Shown here piece after piece: positions 45,607 to 54,160 of a stretch of DNA of 64,000 nucleotides. Below the pieces are notes generated by a model. That model was given only the letters and a program-made list of their open reading frames with translations, was not told the origin of the DNA and did no database searches. The translations under genes and the position numbers were made by a program. Position 1 is the stretch's first letter. Each line of letters begins with the position of its first letter. This DNA is from Aphanocapsa lilacina HA4352-LM1 (GTDB lineage Bacteria > Cyanobacteriota > Cyanobacteriia > Gloeobacterales > Gloeobacteraceae): the NCBI GenBank assembly GCA_019359725.1, contig JAHHGR010000002.1, positions 1 through 64,000 on the forward strand, written 5' to 3'.

Positions 45607-48426
45607 GTGAACTGGGACACTCCGATCGACCTTGCCGCCGCCGGTTCCCCCTCGGCGCTCTCGCACCAGTCGCTGCGCGAAAACATCGAACTGGTAGAGC
45701 AACTCCTGCGGCAGGTGGCTTCCCAGGAAGGGGGCGGCGATCTGGTCGAACTGCTCGACAGGCTCTGGGCTTCCCACCAAGATCACACCGGCGAGGGTCT
45801 GGCGCTCATCCGCGAGCTTTCGCTCGAAAAATCGGTGCTCGCCATCCGGGCCTTTTCGATTTACTTCCAGCTCATCAACATCGTCGAGCAGCACCACGAG
45901 CGCAAGCGACTGCGGCTGCAGGCCAGTTTCAGTGCCGACACCGCCCAGCCGGGCTCGTTTTGCTGGCTATTCGACGAGATGAGAAGCCTCGGCGTCTCCA
46001 CCCCCGAGATCGAGCGGGTGCTGCAGCAACTCGATGTCCGCCTGGTCTTCACCGCTCACCCCACCGAGATCGTTCGGCGCACCATCCGCACCAAGCACCG
46101 CCGCATCGTGCATTTGCTCGACGATCTCGACAACGCCCTCAGCGAATGGCAGCAGCGGGAGGTCCATACCAGTTTGCTCGAAGAAATCCGCCTCTGGTGG
46201 CGCACCGACGAGTTGCACCAGGTCCGCCCGACCGTGCTCGACGAGGTTGCCCACACCGTTCATTACTTTGAGGAAGTGCTCTTCGAGGCGATGCCCAGGG
46301 TACGCAGCGAACTGATCCGCTGCCTTGAGATGTTCCATCCGTCGCTCACCCGTTCGTTGGGCACCTTCTGCCGCTTTGGCTCGTGGGTGGGGGCCGATCG
46401 CGACGGCAACCCCTCGGTGAACGCCCTGGTCACCTGGAGGACCGCCTGCCACCAGCGCGGCCGGGTACTCGCCAAGTACATCAAAAGCGTCGAGCGCCTG
46501 CGCGACTTACTGAGCCTCGCTGAGGGCAACCCGCCCCAGGATCTGCTGCTCGCTCTGGAGCAGGACCAGCGCGATTTGGGCGGGGTCTACGAACGTTATT
46601 CGGTCATCTATCTGCAGGAGCCCTACAGGCTGAGGCTGTCCTATATGCTCGAACGGCTGGAGCGCACCCGCGAGCGCAACACCTGGCTGGAGGTGCACGG
46701 TCCCCAGCGCCTCAGCCAGCCCGACGAACCGGGCTGGCACCATCACTACCGCCACGCCCACGAACTGTTGGCCGAACTGCACCTGCTCCGGCAGTGCCTG
46801 CGCACCACCGGGATCGGCTGCCGACCTCTGGAGACCCTAATCGACCAGGTGGAGGTGTTCGGCTTCCACCTGGCCGGTCTCGATGTGCGCCAGGACAGCG
46901 CCCGCCACGAGGAAACCCTCTCGGAGGTGAGCGCCAAATTGCGCCTCATGGCCACCCCGTATTCGGAACTCGACGAGCAGGCGCGCCTCGAGTGGCTGGT
47001 GCGCGAACTGCAGACCCTCAGGCCCCTCATCCCGGCGGAGTTGCCCTTCTCGGCCCGCACCGAGGAGAACATCCAGACATTTCGGATGATCCGCAGGCTG
47101 CAAAAAGAGTTCGGCCCCGAAATTTGCCACACCTACATCATCTCGATGAGCAAGCAGGCCAGCGATCTACTCGAAGTACTCCTGCTTGCCGAGGAAGCGG
47201 GCTTGTTCGACCCGGCCACCGGCACCGGCACGCTGATGGTGGTGCCGCTGTTTGAGACGGTCGAAGACCTGCGCAGCGCCCCGCACGTGTTGGAGCAGCT
47301 ATTCTCGCTGCCTTTGTACCGCTGCTATCTCACCTGCCACCAGAATCTGCAGGAGGTGATGCTGGGCTACTCCGACTCGAATAAAGATTCGGGCTTTCTT
47401 TCGAGCAGCTGGGAGATTTTCCTGGCCCAACAGCACATCCAGCAGGTGGCCCGCCGCCACGGCGTGCAGTTGCGCCTCTTCCACGGCCGCGGCGGCACCG
47501 TCGGGCGCGGCGGCGGTCCTTCCTACCAGGCCATCCTCGCCCAGCCCGACGGCACGGTGAGCGGCCGCATCAAGATTACAGAGCAGGGCGAAGTGCTCGC
47601 CTCGAAGTATTCGCTCTCCGAACTGGCCGCATTTAATATCGAGACGGTGAGCGCGGCGGTCATCCAGGCGAGCGTGCTGCCCACCAGCCCCCCCGGCAGC
47701 CGCAACTGGGAACTGCGGTTGCAGGAACTATCGGATGTGGCTCGACGCACCTACCGGCAACTGGTCTACGAGCAGGAGGGTTTCATCGACTTTTTCTGCC
47801 ACGTCACCCCTATCGACGAAATCTCCCAGCTGCAAATCAGCTCCCGGCCTTCACGCCGGGAGGGACGGCGCGATCTTGCCAGCCTGCGGGCGATTCCGTG
47901 GGTGTTCTCCTGGACCCAGAGCCGCTTTTTGCTGCAGGCCTGGTACGGCCTTGGTACCGCCCTCGATGGGTTCATCCGCTGTAATCGCGAGCGCAATCTG
48001 GCTGAATTGCGCTCGATGTACCGGCAGTGGCCGTTTTTTCGCACGTTGATCTCTAAAGTCGAAATGACCCTGGCCAAAGTCGATCTGCAGGTGGCCGCCA
48101 ACTACGTGCTGGAGTTGTTGCCGACGGAGCACCAGCGAATCGGCGAGCACATCTTCGCGTTGATTACCGACGAACTGGAGCGCACCTGCGAGTGCGTGCT
48201 GGCGATTACCGAGCACCGGCAATTGCTCGAAGACAACCCGCCCCTGCAGCGCTCGATCGCGCTTCGCAACGCGACGATTGCACCGCTGGGTTACCTACAG
48301 GCCACCTTGCTCAAATACCTGCGCTACGAAAACCGACAGCCTCGATCCTATTCGCGCAATGAGCTGTTGCGGGGGGCGCTGCTCACCATCAACGGCATCG
48401 CCGCCGGTATGCGAAACACCGGCTAA
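45607..48426 (+). CDS. ppc: Phosphoenolpyruvate carboxylase
   Basis: A 939-residue enzyme that fixes bicarbonate onto PEP to form oxaloacetate. Catalytic blocks are complete: VFTAHPTEIVRR with His151, the GSWVGADRDGNPSV motif, GYSDSNKDSGFLSSSWE, the FHGRGGTVGRGGGPSY loop with the second catalytic His, and the C-terminal MRNTG. Length is typical of cyanobacterial PEPC. It starts at GTG with no upstream in-frame ATG. It is convergent with infA, sharing an 18-bp-stem terminator. Confidence 0.97.
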   Translation: MNWDTPIDLAAAGSPSALSHQSLRENIELVEQLLRQVASQEGGGDLVELLDRLWASHQDHTGEGLALIRELSLEKSVLAIRAFSIYFQLINIVEQHHERKRLRLQASFSADTAQPGSFCWLFDEMRSLGVSTPEIERVLQQLDVRLVFTAHPTEIVRRTIRTKHRRIVHLLDDLDNALSEWQQREVHTSLLEEIRLWWRTDELHQVRPTVLDEVAHTVHYFEEVLFEAMPRVRSELIRCLEMFHPSLTRSLGTFCRFGSWVGADRDGNPSVNALVTWRTACHQRGRVLAKYIKSVERLRDLLSLAEGNPPQDLLLALEQDQRDLGGVYERYSVIYLQEPYRLRLSYMLERLERTRERNTWLEVHGPQRLSQPDEPGWHHHYRHAHELLAELHLLRQCLRTTGIGCRPLETLIDQVEVFGFHLAGLDVRQDSARHEETLSEVSAKLRLMATPYSELDEQARLEWLVRELQTLRPLIPAELPFSARTEENIQTFRMIRRLQKEFGPEICHTYIISMSKQASDLLEVLLLAEEAGLFDPATGTGTLMVVPLFETVEDLRSAPHVLEQLFSLPLYRCYLTCHQNLQEVMLGYSDSNKDSGFLSSSWEIFLAQQHIQQVARRHGVQLRLFHGRGGTVGRGGGPSYQAILAQPDGTVSGRIKITEQGEVLASKYSLSELAAFNIETVSAAVIQASVLPTSPPGSRNWELRLQELSDVARRTYRQLVYEQEGFIDFFCHVTPIDEISQLQISSRPSRREGRRDLASLRAIPWVFSWTQSRFLLQAWYGLGTALDGFIRCNRERNLAELRSMYRQWPFFRTLISKVEMTLAKVDLQVAANYVLELLPTEHQRIGEHIFALITDELERTCECVLAITEHRQLLEDNPPLQRSIALRNATIAPLGYLQATLLKYLRYENRQPRSYSRNELLRGALLTINGIAAGMRNTG

Positions 48427-48475
48427 GCGGATCACCTACCGCCTACTTGCGCAGGCGGTAGGTGATCCGCCCTTT
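48427..48475. terminator. Perfect 18-bp-stem terminator inside the infA 3' end
   Basis: GCGGATCACCTACCGCCT (48427-48444) pairs perfectly with 48453-48470 across an eight-base loop; CCTTT follows on the plus strand. One arm is the coding sequence of the last infA residues (ITYRLRK), and the infA stop falls at the loop. It starts directly after the ppc stop (TAA, 48424-48426) and can end ppc transcription; on the other side it could end infA. Confidence 0.85.
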
Positions 48476-48670
48476 GGTGAGATCGTAGGGGGTCAATTCA
48501 ACTTTGACGCGGTCGCCGGGCAGGATCTTGATGTAGTTGCGGCGAATCTTGCCGGAGATATGGGCGAGGATATTGAAACTGTTGTCAAGCTCGACCCGAA
48601 ACATCGCGTTCGGGAGCGACTCGACGACGGTTCCTTCCATTTCGATGACGTCTTGCTTTGCCAAGGACAA
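48443..48670 (-). CDS. infA: Translation initiation factor IF-1
   Basis: A 75-residue OB-fold protein with the standard sequence features: [40 protein letters not shown] and the [12 protein letters not shown] end. It binds the ribosomal A site during initiation. It lies 14 bp after map on the same strand, the usual bacterial map-infA order, although the rest of the ribosomal-protein operon is absent here. Confidence 0.97.
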   Translation of the reverse strand: MSLAKQDVIEMEGTVVESLPNAMFRVELDNSFNILAHISGKIRRNYIKILPGDRVKVELTPYDLTKGRITYRLRK

Positions 48671-48684
48671 CTCCTGAATAAAGG

Positions 48685-49452
48685 TCAGACCTTCGAACGG
48701 TCGGTGAGAATTTCGAAGCCGTCTCGGGTGACCAGGACCGTGTGTTCGAACTGGGCTGAGAGCGAATTGTCAAGGGTGACCACCGTCCAGCGATCGGCCA
48801 GTGTGCGCGTGGCGTGGTGGCCGAGGTTGACCATCGGTTCGATGGCCAGGGTCATACCCGACTTGAGCTTGGGATCGGGAATCTCCCGGGTGCGAAAGTT
48901 GGGCACCTGGGGCTCCTCGTGCAGGTTGCGCCCGACGCCGTGGCCGACGTACTGGCGAACCACCGAGAAGCCGTAGCCTTCGACGTAGTCCTGGATGGCC
49001 CCGGAGATCTGCTGCAGATGCACGCCCTGGCGCACCTCGCGGATGCCCTTGAGTAGGGCCTCCTCAGCTACCCGGATCAACGTGCGGGCCTCCTCGGCCA
49101 GCGGCTCAAGGCCGATGGTCACGCACGAATCGCCGTGCCAGCCGTCGTAGATGGCCCCGAAGTCAACTTTGAGGACATCGCCGGGTTTGAGCCGACGCTT
49201 GGCGCTCGGAATGCCGTGGACGACCTCGTGGTTGATCGACGTGCAGATGCAGGCGGGAAAACCGTGGTAACCCTTGAAGGCGGGGATGACGCCAAAATCG
49301 GCGCAGCGGCGCTCGGCGTGGGCGTCGAGATCGCCGGTGGTCAGGCCCGGTTCGGCCAGGGCCATGATTTCTTTGAGAACCGTTGCCACAATCCGGCCAG
49401 CTTCGCGCATCTTGGCGATCTCGCGGGTGGACTTGATCTCAAGCAGGGCCAT
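48685..49452 (-). CDS. map: Methionine aminopeptidase, type I
   Basis: A 255-residue metalloprotease removing N-terminal Met. It has [20 protein letters not shown], the metal-ligand Asp pair in [35 protein letters not shown] with His, and the Glu residues in [13 protein letters not shown] and near QFEHTVLVT. No N-terminal zinc-finger extension, so a class Ia enzyme. Operon with infA. Confidence 0.96.
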   Translation of the reverse strand: MALLEIKSTREIAKMREAGRIVATVLKEIMALAEPGLTTGDLDAHAERRCADFGVIPAFKGYHGFPACICTSINHEVVHGIPSAKRRLKPGDVLKVDFGAIYDGWHGDSCVTIGLEPLAEEARTLIRVAEEALLKGIREVRQGVHLQQISGAIQDYVEGYGFSVVRQYVGHGVGRNLHEEPQVPNFRTREIPDPKLKSGMTLAIEPMVNLGHHATRTLADRWTVVTLDNSLSAQFEHTVLVTRDGFEILTDRSKV

Positions 49453-49574
49453 GGCTTTCCTTCATCGACTGTAAACACAGCGTCGCTATCATTAATATTA
49501 TTGCAGAACTTCGCACCTAGCCGCCGCCCGCCGCCCGCTCCGGTAGAGCGCTTGGCGGCGGCAGCCGATCCTAG

Positions 49575-49958
49575 CTACTCAATCGGCGACCCATCGGTAT
49601 CGACCTGGACCAGCTTGATGTGCTTGCGGCCGATTTGAATCTCGAACGTCGTGCCGGGTGTCAGACCCATTTGACGGGTATAGGCAGCACCGATGAGCAG
49701 ATTGCCGTTCTGTTGAACCTGGATGCGATAGGTCGCCTTGCGCCCGCCGCGCACACCGTTGGTCTCCTCTTCTTCGACGGGTCTGAGGTTGATGTTGTTG
49801 GCCTGGAGCACCGCGTTTTGAAAGGCGAGCATCTTGACGCGCTGCTGACCGGTCTTGGTGGTGGTAGTATAGCCGGCCATTTCAGCAAGCTGCTTGGCAC
49901 TCCGTCCGGGATTCTGTTTGATAAGCTGCAGCAATTCCTTGCCTGCGACTGCCCCCAT
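49575..49958 (-). CDS. cyAbrB-type transcriptional regulator
   Basis: A 127-residue protein of the cyanobacterial AbrB kind. An N-terminal helical part (KELLQLIKQNPGRSAKQLAE and AGYTTTTKTGQQRVKM) is followed by a C-terminal AbrB-like swapped-hairpin DNA-binding domain (IGAAYTRQMGLTPGTTFEIQIGR and so on). These regulators act on carbon/nitrogen balance and stress genes in cyanobacteria. ATG 49958 has AGGAG eight bases upstream, better than the longer frame. It is divergent from heme oxygenase, sharing a 287-bp control region. Confidence 0.9.
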   Translation of the reverse strand: MGAVAGKELLQLIKQNPGRSAKQLAEMAGYTTTTKTGQQRVKMLAFQNAVLQANNINLRPVEEEETNGVRGGRKATYRIQVQQNGNLLIGAAYTRQMGLTPGTTFEIQIGRKHIKLVQVDTDGSPIE

Positions 49959-50007
49959 GACAACTCCTGTGGAAATGAATCTATCTGCTGATTCTAGAGT
50001 ATTTTGG

Positions 50008-50020
50008 TTGTTGATAACAA
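50008..50020. promoter_or_regulatory. Dyad operator candidate between cyAbrB and heme oxygenase genes
   Basis: TTGTT-GAT-AACAA is a perfect five-base dyad in an AT-rich stretch 50 bp upstream of the cyAbrB start and about 225 bp before the heme oxygenase start. It could be a repressor site; no known consensus is claimed. Confidence 0.3.
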
Positions 50021-50189
50021 CAAGATCAAGATCGGATTCGACTTTTGCTGTCGGCAACCCGGGCGATATGCGCTCCTATACAGCCGTGTTCTGCGACGCT
50101 TCCCGGCCGTCGTAGCACTGCGGGCACTGGGAGTTGCCGGGGTGCGGGCAATCGCTTCAGAATTCTTAATGGCCTTCACCGGACTGCCC

Positions 50190-50219
50190 TTGTGCTCCCG
50201 CCGGGAGGGTAAGGCACAA
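50190..50219 (+). promoter_or_regulatory. Stem-loop in the heme oxygenase leader
   Basis: TTGTGC (50190-50195) pairs with GCACAA (50214-50219), and within it CTCCC pairs with GGGAG (50203-50207). The structure ends 26 bp before the ATG and leaves the GGGAGA ribosome site at about 50235 free. Could affect mRNA stability or translation. Confidence 0.35.
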
Positions 50220-50245
50220 TTCATAGGGAGTGTAGGGAGAAAAGA

Positions 50246-50962
50246 ATGGAGCCATTGTCCGTCATGTTGCGTGAGGGCACGCGCCAGGCCCACACGATGG
50301 CAGAGAACGTCGGTTTTGTGAAATGTTTTTTGAAAGGTACGGTCGAGCGCAGCTCCTACCGTCAGTTGATGGCCAACTTCTATTTTATCTATGGCGCACT
50401 GGAGGATGCTCTGGAGGCGCACCGCGATCATCCGGTACTGCGGGGGCTTTATTACCCCGAACTGTATCGGCGCGCATCGATCGAGACGGATTTGCGCTAT
50501 TACTACGGTCCCGGCTGGGCCGATCAGGTGCGTCCCTCGGCGGCGGCCGAGCGCTACGTCGAGCGCATCCGCACCGTGGCGCGCACCGAGCCCGCTCTGC
50601 TGGTCTCCCATTCCTACACCCGCTATCTGGGCGATCTGTCCGGCGGTCAGGTGCTCAAGGAAATCGCCCAGCGGGCGATGGGACTGGGTGACGGCACCGG
50701 CACCGCGTTCTATGATTTTGAGACGATTGCCGATGCCCGTGCCTTCAAAGCCGGATACCGGGCGGCCCTCGACACCTTGCCGGTCGACGGGCCGCTGGCC
50801 GGCCGGATCACCGAAGAGGCGATCGAGGCGTTCCGCTACAACATGCGCCTGTTCGAAGAACTCGAAGGCAGCCTGATTCGCGCCATCGGCCAGATGGTCT
50901 TCAACTCGCTGACCCGGCGGCGTTCCCGCCAGAGCCGCGAGGTGGTCACCGCCTCCGAGTAG
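50246..50962 (+). CDS. ho1: Heme oxygenase (biliverdin-producing)
   Basis: A 238-residue helical enzyme opening heme to biliverdin IXalpha, CO and iron with ferredoxin, the first step toward phycobilins. The proximal heme ligand is His16 (REGTRQAHTMAENVGF). The flexible distal-helix motif LGDLSGGQVLKEIAQRA is intact, as are FYFIYGALEDALE and YYGPGWADQV. Next to it on the same strand are a ferric-reductase-like membrane protein and a lipoprotein. Confidence 0.95.
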   Translation: MEPLSVMLREGTRQAHTMAENVGFVKCFLKGTVERSSYRQLMANFYFIYGALEDALEAHRDHPVLRGLYYPELYRRASIETDLRYYYGPGWADQVRPSAAAERYVERIRTVARTEPALLVSHSYTRYLGDLSGGQVLKEIAQRAMGLGDGTGTAFYDFETIADARAFKAGYRAALDTLPVDGPLAGRITEEAIEAFRYNMRLFEELEGSLIRAIGQMVFNSLTRRRSRQSREVVTASE

Positions 50963-50989
50963 GGCGCCCTCGCCCCCTACACTGGAAGC

Positions 50990-51598
50990 ATGGTCCGCGC
51001 CAACACCCCCTGGCTCACCACCCTCGCTGTGCTGGTGGCCGCCTATATCGCGGCCGCTCTTCTGGAGACGGTCACGCTCATCCTGTTCAGGGGCCATCTG
51101 CAGGGCCAGCGCCTGGGCGAGTACTACGGTTATGCCTCCCTCGCCTGCCTGGGTTTGGTGCTTAGCGCTCCGGCCCTCGGCCGGCAGCGGTTGCTTCGCT
51201 GGCGGCGCGGGCTGGGGCTTTCCGCCCTGGGCTTCGCCGCCGCCCATACCTACTTGACCTTTGAGCATGTGCTGGGTGGGCACTGGGAAGCTCTCGATTT
51301 TTTGGGTGGCGAGGAGCGGTTGGGCGCCTGGCTCGGTGTGGTTGCCCTCGGCCTGATGCTGCCGCTGGCGCTCACCAGCACCAACGGCTGGCTCCGGCGG
51401 TTGGGTCGGCACTGGCGGACGCTGCATCTGCTGGTCTTTCCGGTGGCCGGGCTGGCGCTGGTGCATGCTGTGTGGTTGGGGGCGTCGGGCTGGCCGCTCA
51501 AAATGCTGACGGTCCTGGCCGCAGCGGCCGTGCTTTTGCTGCGGATCCGTCCCCGGCCCAAACACCGTGCGCGCAAGGAGCACATCGATGCCTCGTAA
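50990..51598 (+). CDS. Ferric-reductase-like / MsrQ-like heme membrane protein
   Basis: A 202-residue protein with about six transmembrane helices. Histidines sit in membrane helices at AAAHTYLTFEH (about 84-94), WRTLHLLVFP (about 141) and GLALVHAVW (about 155), the arrangement of bis-heme b-type transmembrane electron carriers of the ferric reductase/MsrQ superfamily. It has no flavin or NAD(P)H domain, so it would need a partner. It lies 27 bp after heme oxygenase and overlaps the next gene by 11 bp; co-transcription is likely. Confidence 0.8.
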   Translation: MVRANTPWLTTLAVLVAAYIAAALLETVTLILFRGHLQGQRLGEYYGYASLACLGLVLSAPALGRQRLLRWRRGLGLSALGFAAAHTYLTFEHVLGGHWEALDFLGGEERLGAWLGVVALGLMLPLALTSTNGWLRRLGRHWRTLHLLVFPVAGLALVHAVWLGASGWPLKMLTVLAAAAVLLLRIRPRPKHRARKEHIDAS

Positions 51599-52046
51599 GT
51601 GGTTTGCAACGGCCGCCCTGGCGGCCGCCGTCCTGGCCGGCTGCCAGTCCAGCGCCGACGGTCCGGCTGCCACCCTCGGCAACCAGAACATCGGCACGCC
51701 CATGGCGCCGGGCGGCGAGCGCCGCCTGACACTGCCGCCCACCCAGTACGAGCGGGTGCACTTTCTGGGCCAGGCGGGCCAGAAGGTCCAGGTCGTAGTC
51801 GAGGGACCGGGGGCCGCACCGCTGTCGCTGTCGATCTTTCCGGTGGTTGCCACCGGTGAAGCCGGCCGCTTCACCAACGCCCCCAAAGATTTTGCGCTCA
51901 AACCCTTTCAGCGCACGGCCCCCCTGCCTCTGAGCGCCGAGGTGGTCCTGCCTGCGGACTGGAAGAGCACCGATGCCGTCGTTGTCGAATTGAAAAACAT
52001 CGGCGGGGCGGTGGCGGAGCCCACCCTCAAGCTGGAGGGCGAGTAG
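51588..52046 (+). CDS. Small lipoprotein downstream of ferric-reductase-like gene
   Basis: A 152-residue exported lipoprotein. Lipobox LAGCQ is at about residue 19. A beta-rich domain follows (RRLTLPPTQYERVHFLGQ; KVQVVVEGPGAAPLSLSIFP) with PPC-like or cohesin-like strand spacing. ATG 51588 has AAGGAG eight bases upstream and lies inside the end of the preceding gene (11-bp overlap), indicating translational coupling. No family recognised. It converges on hisH with a 1-bp gap. Confidence 0.75.
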   Translation: MPRKWFATAALAAAVLAGCQSSADGPAATLGNQNIGTPMAPGGERRLTLPPTQYERVHFLGQAGQKVQVVVEGPGAAPLSLSIFPVVATGEAGRFTNAPKDFALKPFQRTAPLPLSAEVVLPADWKSTDAVVVELKNIGGAVAEPTLKLEGE

Positions 52047-52047
52047 C

Positions 52048-52707
52048 TCAGCGGGCCGCTACTTCGGCGGCGCTGCGGGAAGCGGCCCGCTCGACAAAGT
52101 TCTTGAGGATGCGCAGTCCCGTGTCGGCCGACTTTTCCGGGTGAAATTGCACCGCCATCAGATTGTCCCGGCACACGGCGGCGGTGAAGTGCTGGCTGCC
52201 ATGCACGGCGGAAGCGGCGCGGTCTTCGGTGCGGGCAGGATCGACGTAATAAGAATGCACAAAGTAAACCCAACCGCCCTCCGCCAGATCCCGCCACAGC
52301 GGGCAATCGGCATTGTCAAAGTGCAGTTGGTTCCAGCCCACGTGGGGAATGGTGAGGCCGGGTTCGCTCCGGAAGCGCCGCACCCGACCGGGCAGCAGCG
52401 CCAGGCCCGGCAGCCGTCCTTCTTCAGAGGATTCAAAGAGCACCTGCAGCCCCAGACAGATGCCCAGCATCGGCTGTCCTGCGCGCACCAGTTGGATAAT
52501 CGCATCTCCCAACCCCCGGTCGTTGAGCCGGGCAATCGCCGTGTCAAAGGAGCCCACCCCCGGCAGCACGACGCCGTCAGCGGCGGTCAGGGTCAGGGGC
52601 TGGCCGCTGAGTGTCACCCGCGCTCCCATCGCCTCCAGGCCCTTGCGGGCCGAGTGCAGGTTACCGACGCCGTAGTCCACCAGGGCAATGTTCGGGGTGC
52701 GCGCCAT
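52048..52707 (-). CDS. hisH: Imidazole glycerol phosphate synthase subunit HisH
   Basis: A 219-residue class-I glutamine amidotransferase that feeds ammonia to HisF in histidine synthesis. It has DYGVGNLHSARKGLE, LPGVGSFD, the nucleophile Cys84 in GICLGLQ, the GWNQLHF loop and the His-Glu pair in VQFHPEKSADTG. ATG 52707 has GGAGGA nine bases upstream. It follows tyrA by 28 bp on the same strand. Confidence 0.95.
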   Translation of the reverse strand: MARTPNIALVDYGVGNLHSARKGLEAMGARVTLSGQPLTLTAADGVVLPGVGSFDTAIARLNDRGLGDAIIQLVRAGQPMLGICLGLQVLFESSEEGRLPGLALLPGRVRRFRSEPGLTIPHVGWNQLHFDNADCPLWRDLAEGGWVYFVHSYYVDPARTEDRAASAVHGSQHFTAAVCRDNLMAVQFHPEKSADTGLRILKNFVERAASRSAAEVAAR

Positions 52708-52735
52708 CGCCGGGTCCTCCAGAATTGTTCCCATC

Positions 52736-53569
52736 TTAAATCCCGTCCTTGAAGACCTCGCGGCGGGTCTTGCGGCACTCGCCGAGCCGTTGCTCCACCC
52801 CCTGCCAGTCACCTGCATCGATTGCCTGCTCCAACCGGCCCAGATGGTCGCGGTAGGAGCGCAACTCCGCAAGCAGTGCCGCGCGGTTCCATTCGGCCAT
52901 CGCCGCCCCCAACTGCGGGTTGCCGCCGCCGACCCGGGTGGTGTCAAAAAAACCGCTGCTCGCCAGAGTCGATGCGGTCGGATCGCCGCTCGCAGCCAGG
53001 TTCAACAGCAAAGCGGCACCGACAAACACCGGCAGATGACTGATGCGCGCCACCGCCCGGTCGTGGGTTTCCGGGTCGGTGCGCACCAACCGGGCGCCCA
53101 ACTCCCCCACCAGGTCTTCGAGGGCTGTGCAGGCGGCGGCCGGGGTGCGCGGCGTCGGGGTAAGCACATAGGGCCGTCCGCGAAACAGCCCCGCCCGGGC
53201 GGCCGAGAGTCCCTGCGCTTCACCGCCCGCCATCGGGTGGCCGCCTACAAAATTCGGCCACAGCGCCTCCGCCGCCGGGACGATGGCGGCTTTGACCGAG
53301 GCCACGTCGGTAAGAATGGTCTCGGGCGGCAGAACCGCCGCGAGCGCGCGGATCGTCTCTAGCGTGAGGCCAATGGGTGTACACACAAAGACCAGTTCAC
53401 AGCTTCCGAGCAACCCGAGGGACTCGCCGCCCCGGCGGATGAGGCCCTGGGACAGCGCCTCAGCGACGGTGGCGCTCGAGCACGAGACGCCTGTGATTTC
53501 GTGGTGTCGGCCCAAATCGTGGGCGAGCGACCCCCCGATCAGACCCAGGCCGACGATCCCGATTTGCAT
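52736..53569 (-). CDS. tyrA: Prephenate/arogenate dehydrogenase
   Basis: A 277-residue NAD(P)-dependent enzyme of tyrosine synthesis. The N-terminal Rossmann motif GIVGLGLIGGSLAHDL, VFVCTPIG, LTDVASVK, GGHPMAGGEAQGL and the conserved HDRAVARISHLP helix are all present. Cyanobacterial homologues generally act on arogenate with NADP. ATG 53569 with GGAGGG six bases before it is the clear start. hisH follows in the same operon. Confidence 0.94.
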   Translation of the reverse strand: MQIGIVGLGLIGGSLAHDLGRHHEITGVSCSSATVAEALSQGLIRRGGESLGLLGSCELVFVCTPIGLTLETIRALAAVLPPETILTDVASVKAAIVPAAEALWPNFVGGHPMAGGEAQGLSAARAGLFRGRPYVLTPTPRTPAAACTALEDLVGELGARLVRTDPETHDRAVARISHLPVFVGAALLLNLAASGDPTASTLASSGFFDTTRVGGGNPQLGAAMAEWNRAALLAELRSYRDHLGRLEQAIDAGDWQGVEQRLGECRKTRREVFKDGI

Positions 53570-53601
53570 GGTCCCTCCAGCAACAATTGATAGGAATCCC
53601 G

Positions 53602-53686
53602 GAGCGATTCTCTCTGGAAATCCCCGGGCTAAGCCGTGGGTTTTCTTTAGAAAACAAGGCCAAATCGCTCTCCAGCGGCCTTTTTT
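53602..53686 (+). ncRNA. Possible leader RNA or small RNA with intrinsic terminator
   Basis: Between tyrA and the gene at 53791 the plus strand can form two competing structures. GAGCGATT (53602-53609) pairs with AATCGCTC (53663-53670), while AAGGCC (53656-53661) pairs with GGCCTT (53677-53682) and runs into six Ts, a terminator. The second hairpin uses AATCGCTC as its loop. A further hairpin GTTTTC-TTTA-GAAAAC sits at 53640-53655. The layout suggests attenuation of the 53791 gene or a terminated small RNA. Confidence 0.4.
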
Positions 53687-53790
53687 GCCTTTGATGCCCA
53701 CCGCCCACAAGCTTAAAACAAACCAAAAATCGCGGGGCCATAGAGCCGAAGCTTTCTAAAATATAGGTATCTTTTGCGGGTTCGGCCAGC

Positions 53791-54087
53791 ATGGAAAGTT
53801 TACAAGAAAAGGTAGATGGGTTGTACGACAGATTAGAGCAGCTGCAAGCCGCCCTAGAAACGCTTCCAGAGCAAATGATCATTGCTTTGAAATCTAACAG
53901 TACTCCCGGTCCGGTCGCGATCAAAGACGTGCTTCCCGAAGAGGAAATGACTCCACGGCCGCCGTCGGCAAATGGTAAGACGCTTTCGCCTGAGGCCCAG
54001 ATCCAGCGGTTGACGGCCCAACTCACCGCCGCCTACAACCGCATCGCCGCCCTCGAAGACCAGTTGATGGCGCGCCGCAGTCTCTAG
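53791..54087 (+). CDS. Short coiled-coil conserved hypothetical protein
   Basis: A 98-residue protein. An N-terminal amphipathic helix (MESLQEKVDGLYDRLEQLQA) and a C-terminal coiled coil (IQRLTAQLTAAYNRIAALED) are joined by a Pro/Glu-rich linker. No membrane segment. It stands alone with its own strong terminator (54111-54148). Function unknown; coiled-coil dimer likely. Confidence 0.7.
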   Translation: MESLQEKVDGLYDRLEQLQAALETLPEQMIIALKSNSTPGPVAIKDVLPEEEMTPRPPSANGKTLSPEAQIQRLTAQLTAAYNRIAALEDQLMARRSL

Positions 54088-54110
54088 CGACGCCACTCGC
54101 GATATCTCCA

Positions 54111-54150
54111 AAAGAGGGAGGGAAGAAGCCATTCTTCCCTCCCTCTTTGT
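54111..54150. terminator. Perfect 17-bp-stem bidirectional terminator
   Basis: AAAGAGGGAGGGAAGAA (54111-54127) pairs perfectly with 54132-54148 over the loop GCCA. A-rich and T-rich ends give terminator character on both strands, serving the convergent genes at 53791 and 54161. Confidence 0.9.
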
Positions 54151-54160
54151 CCGCACCAGC

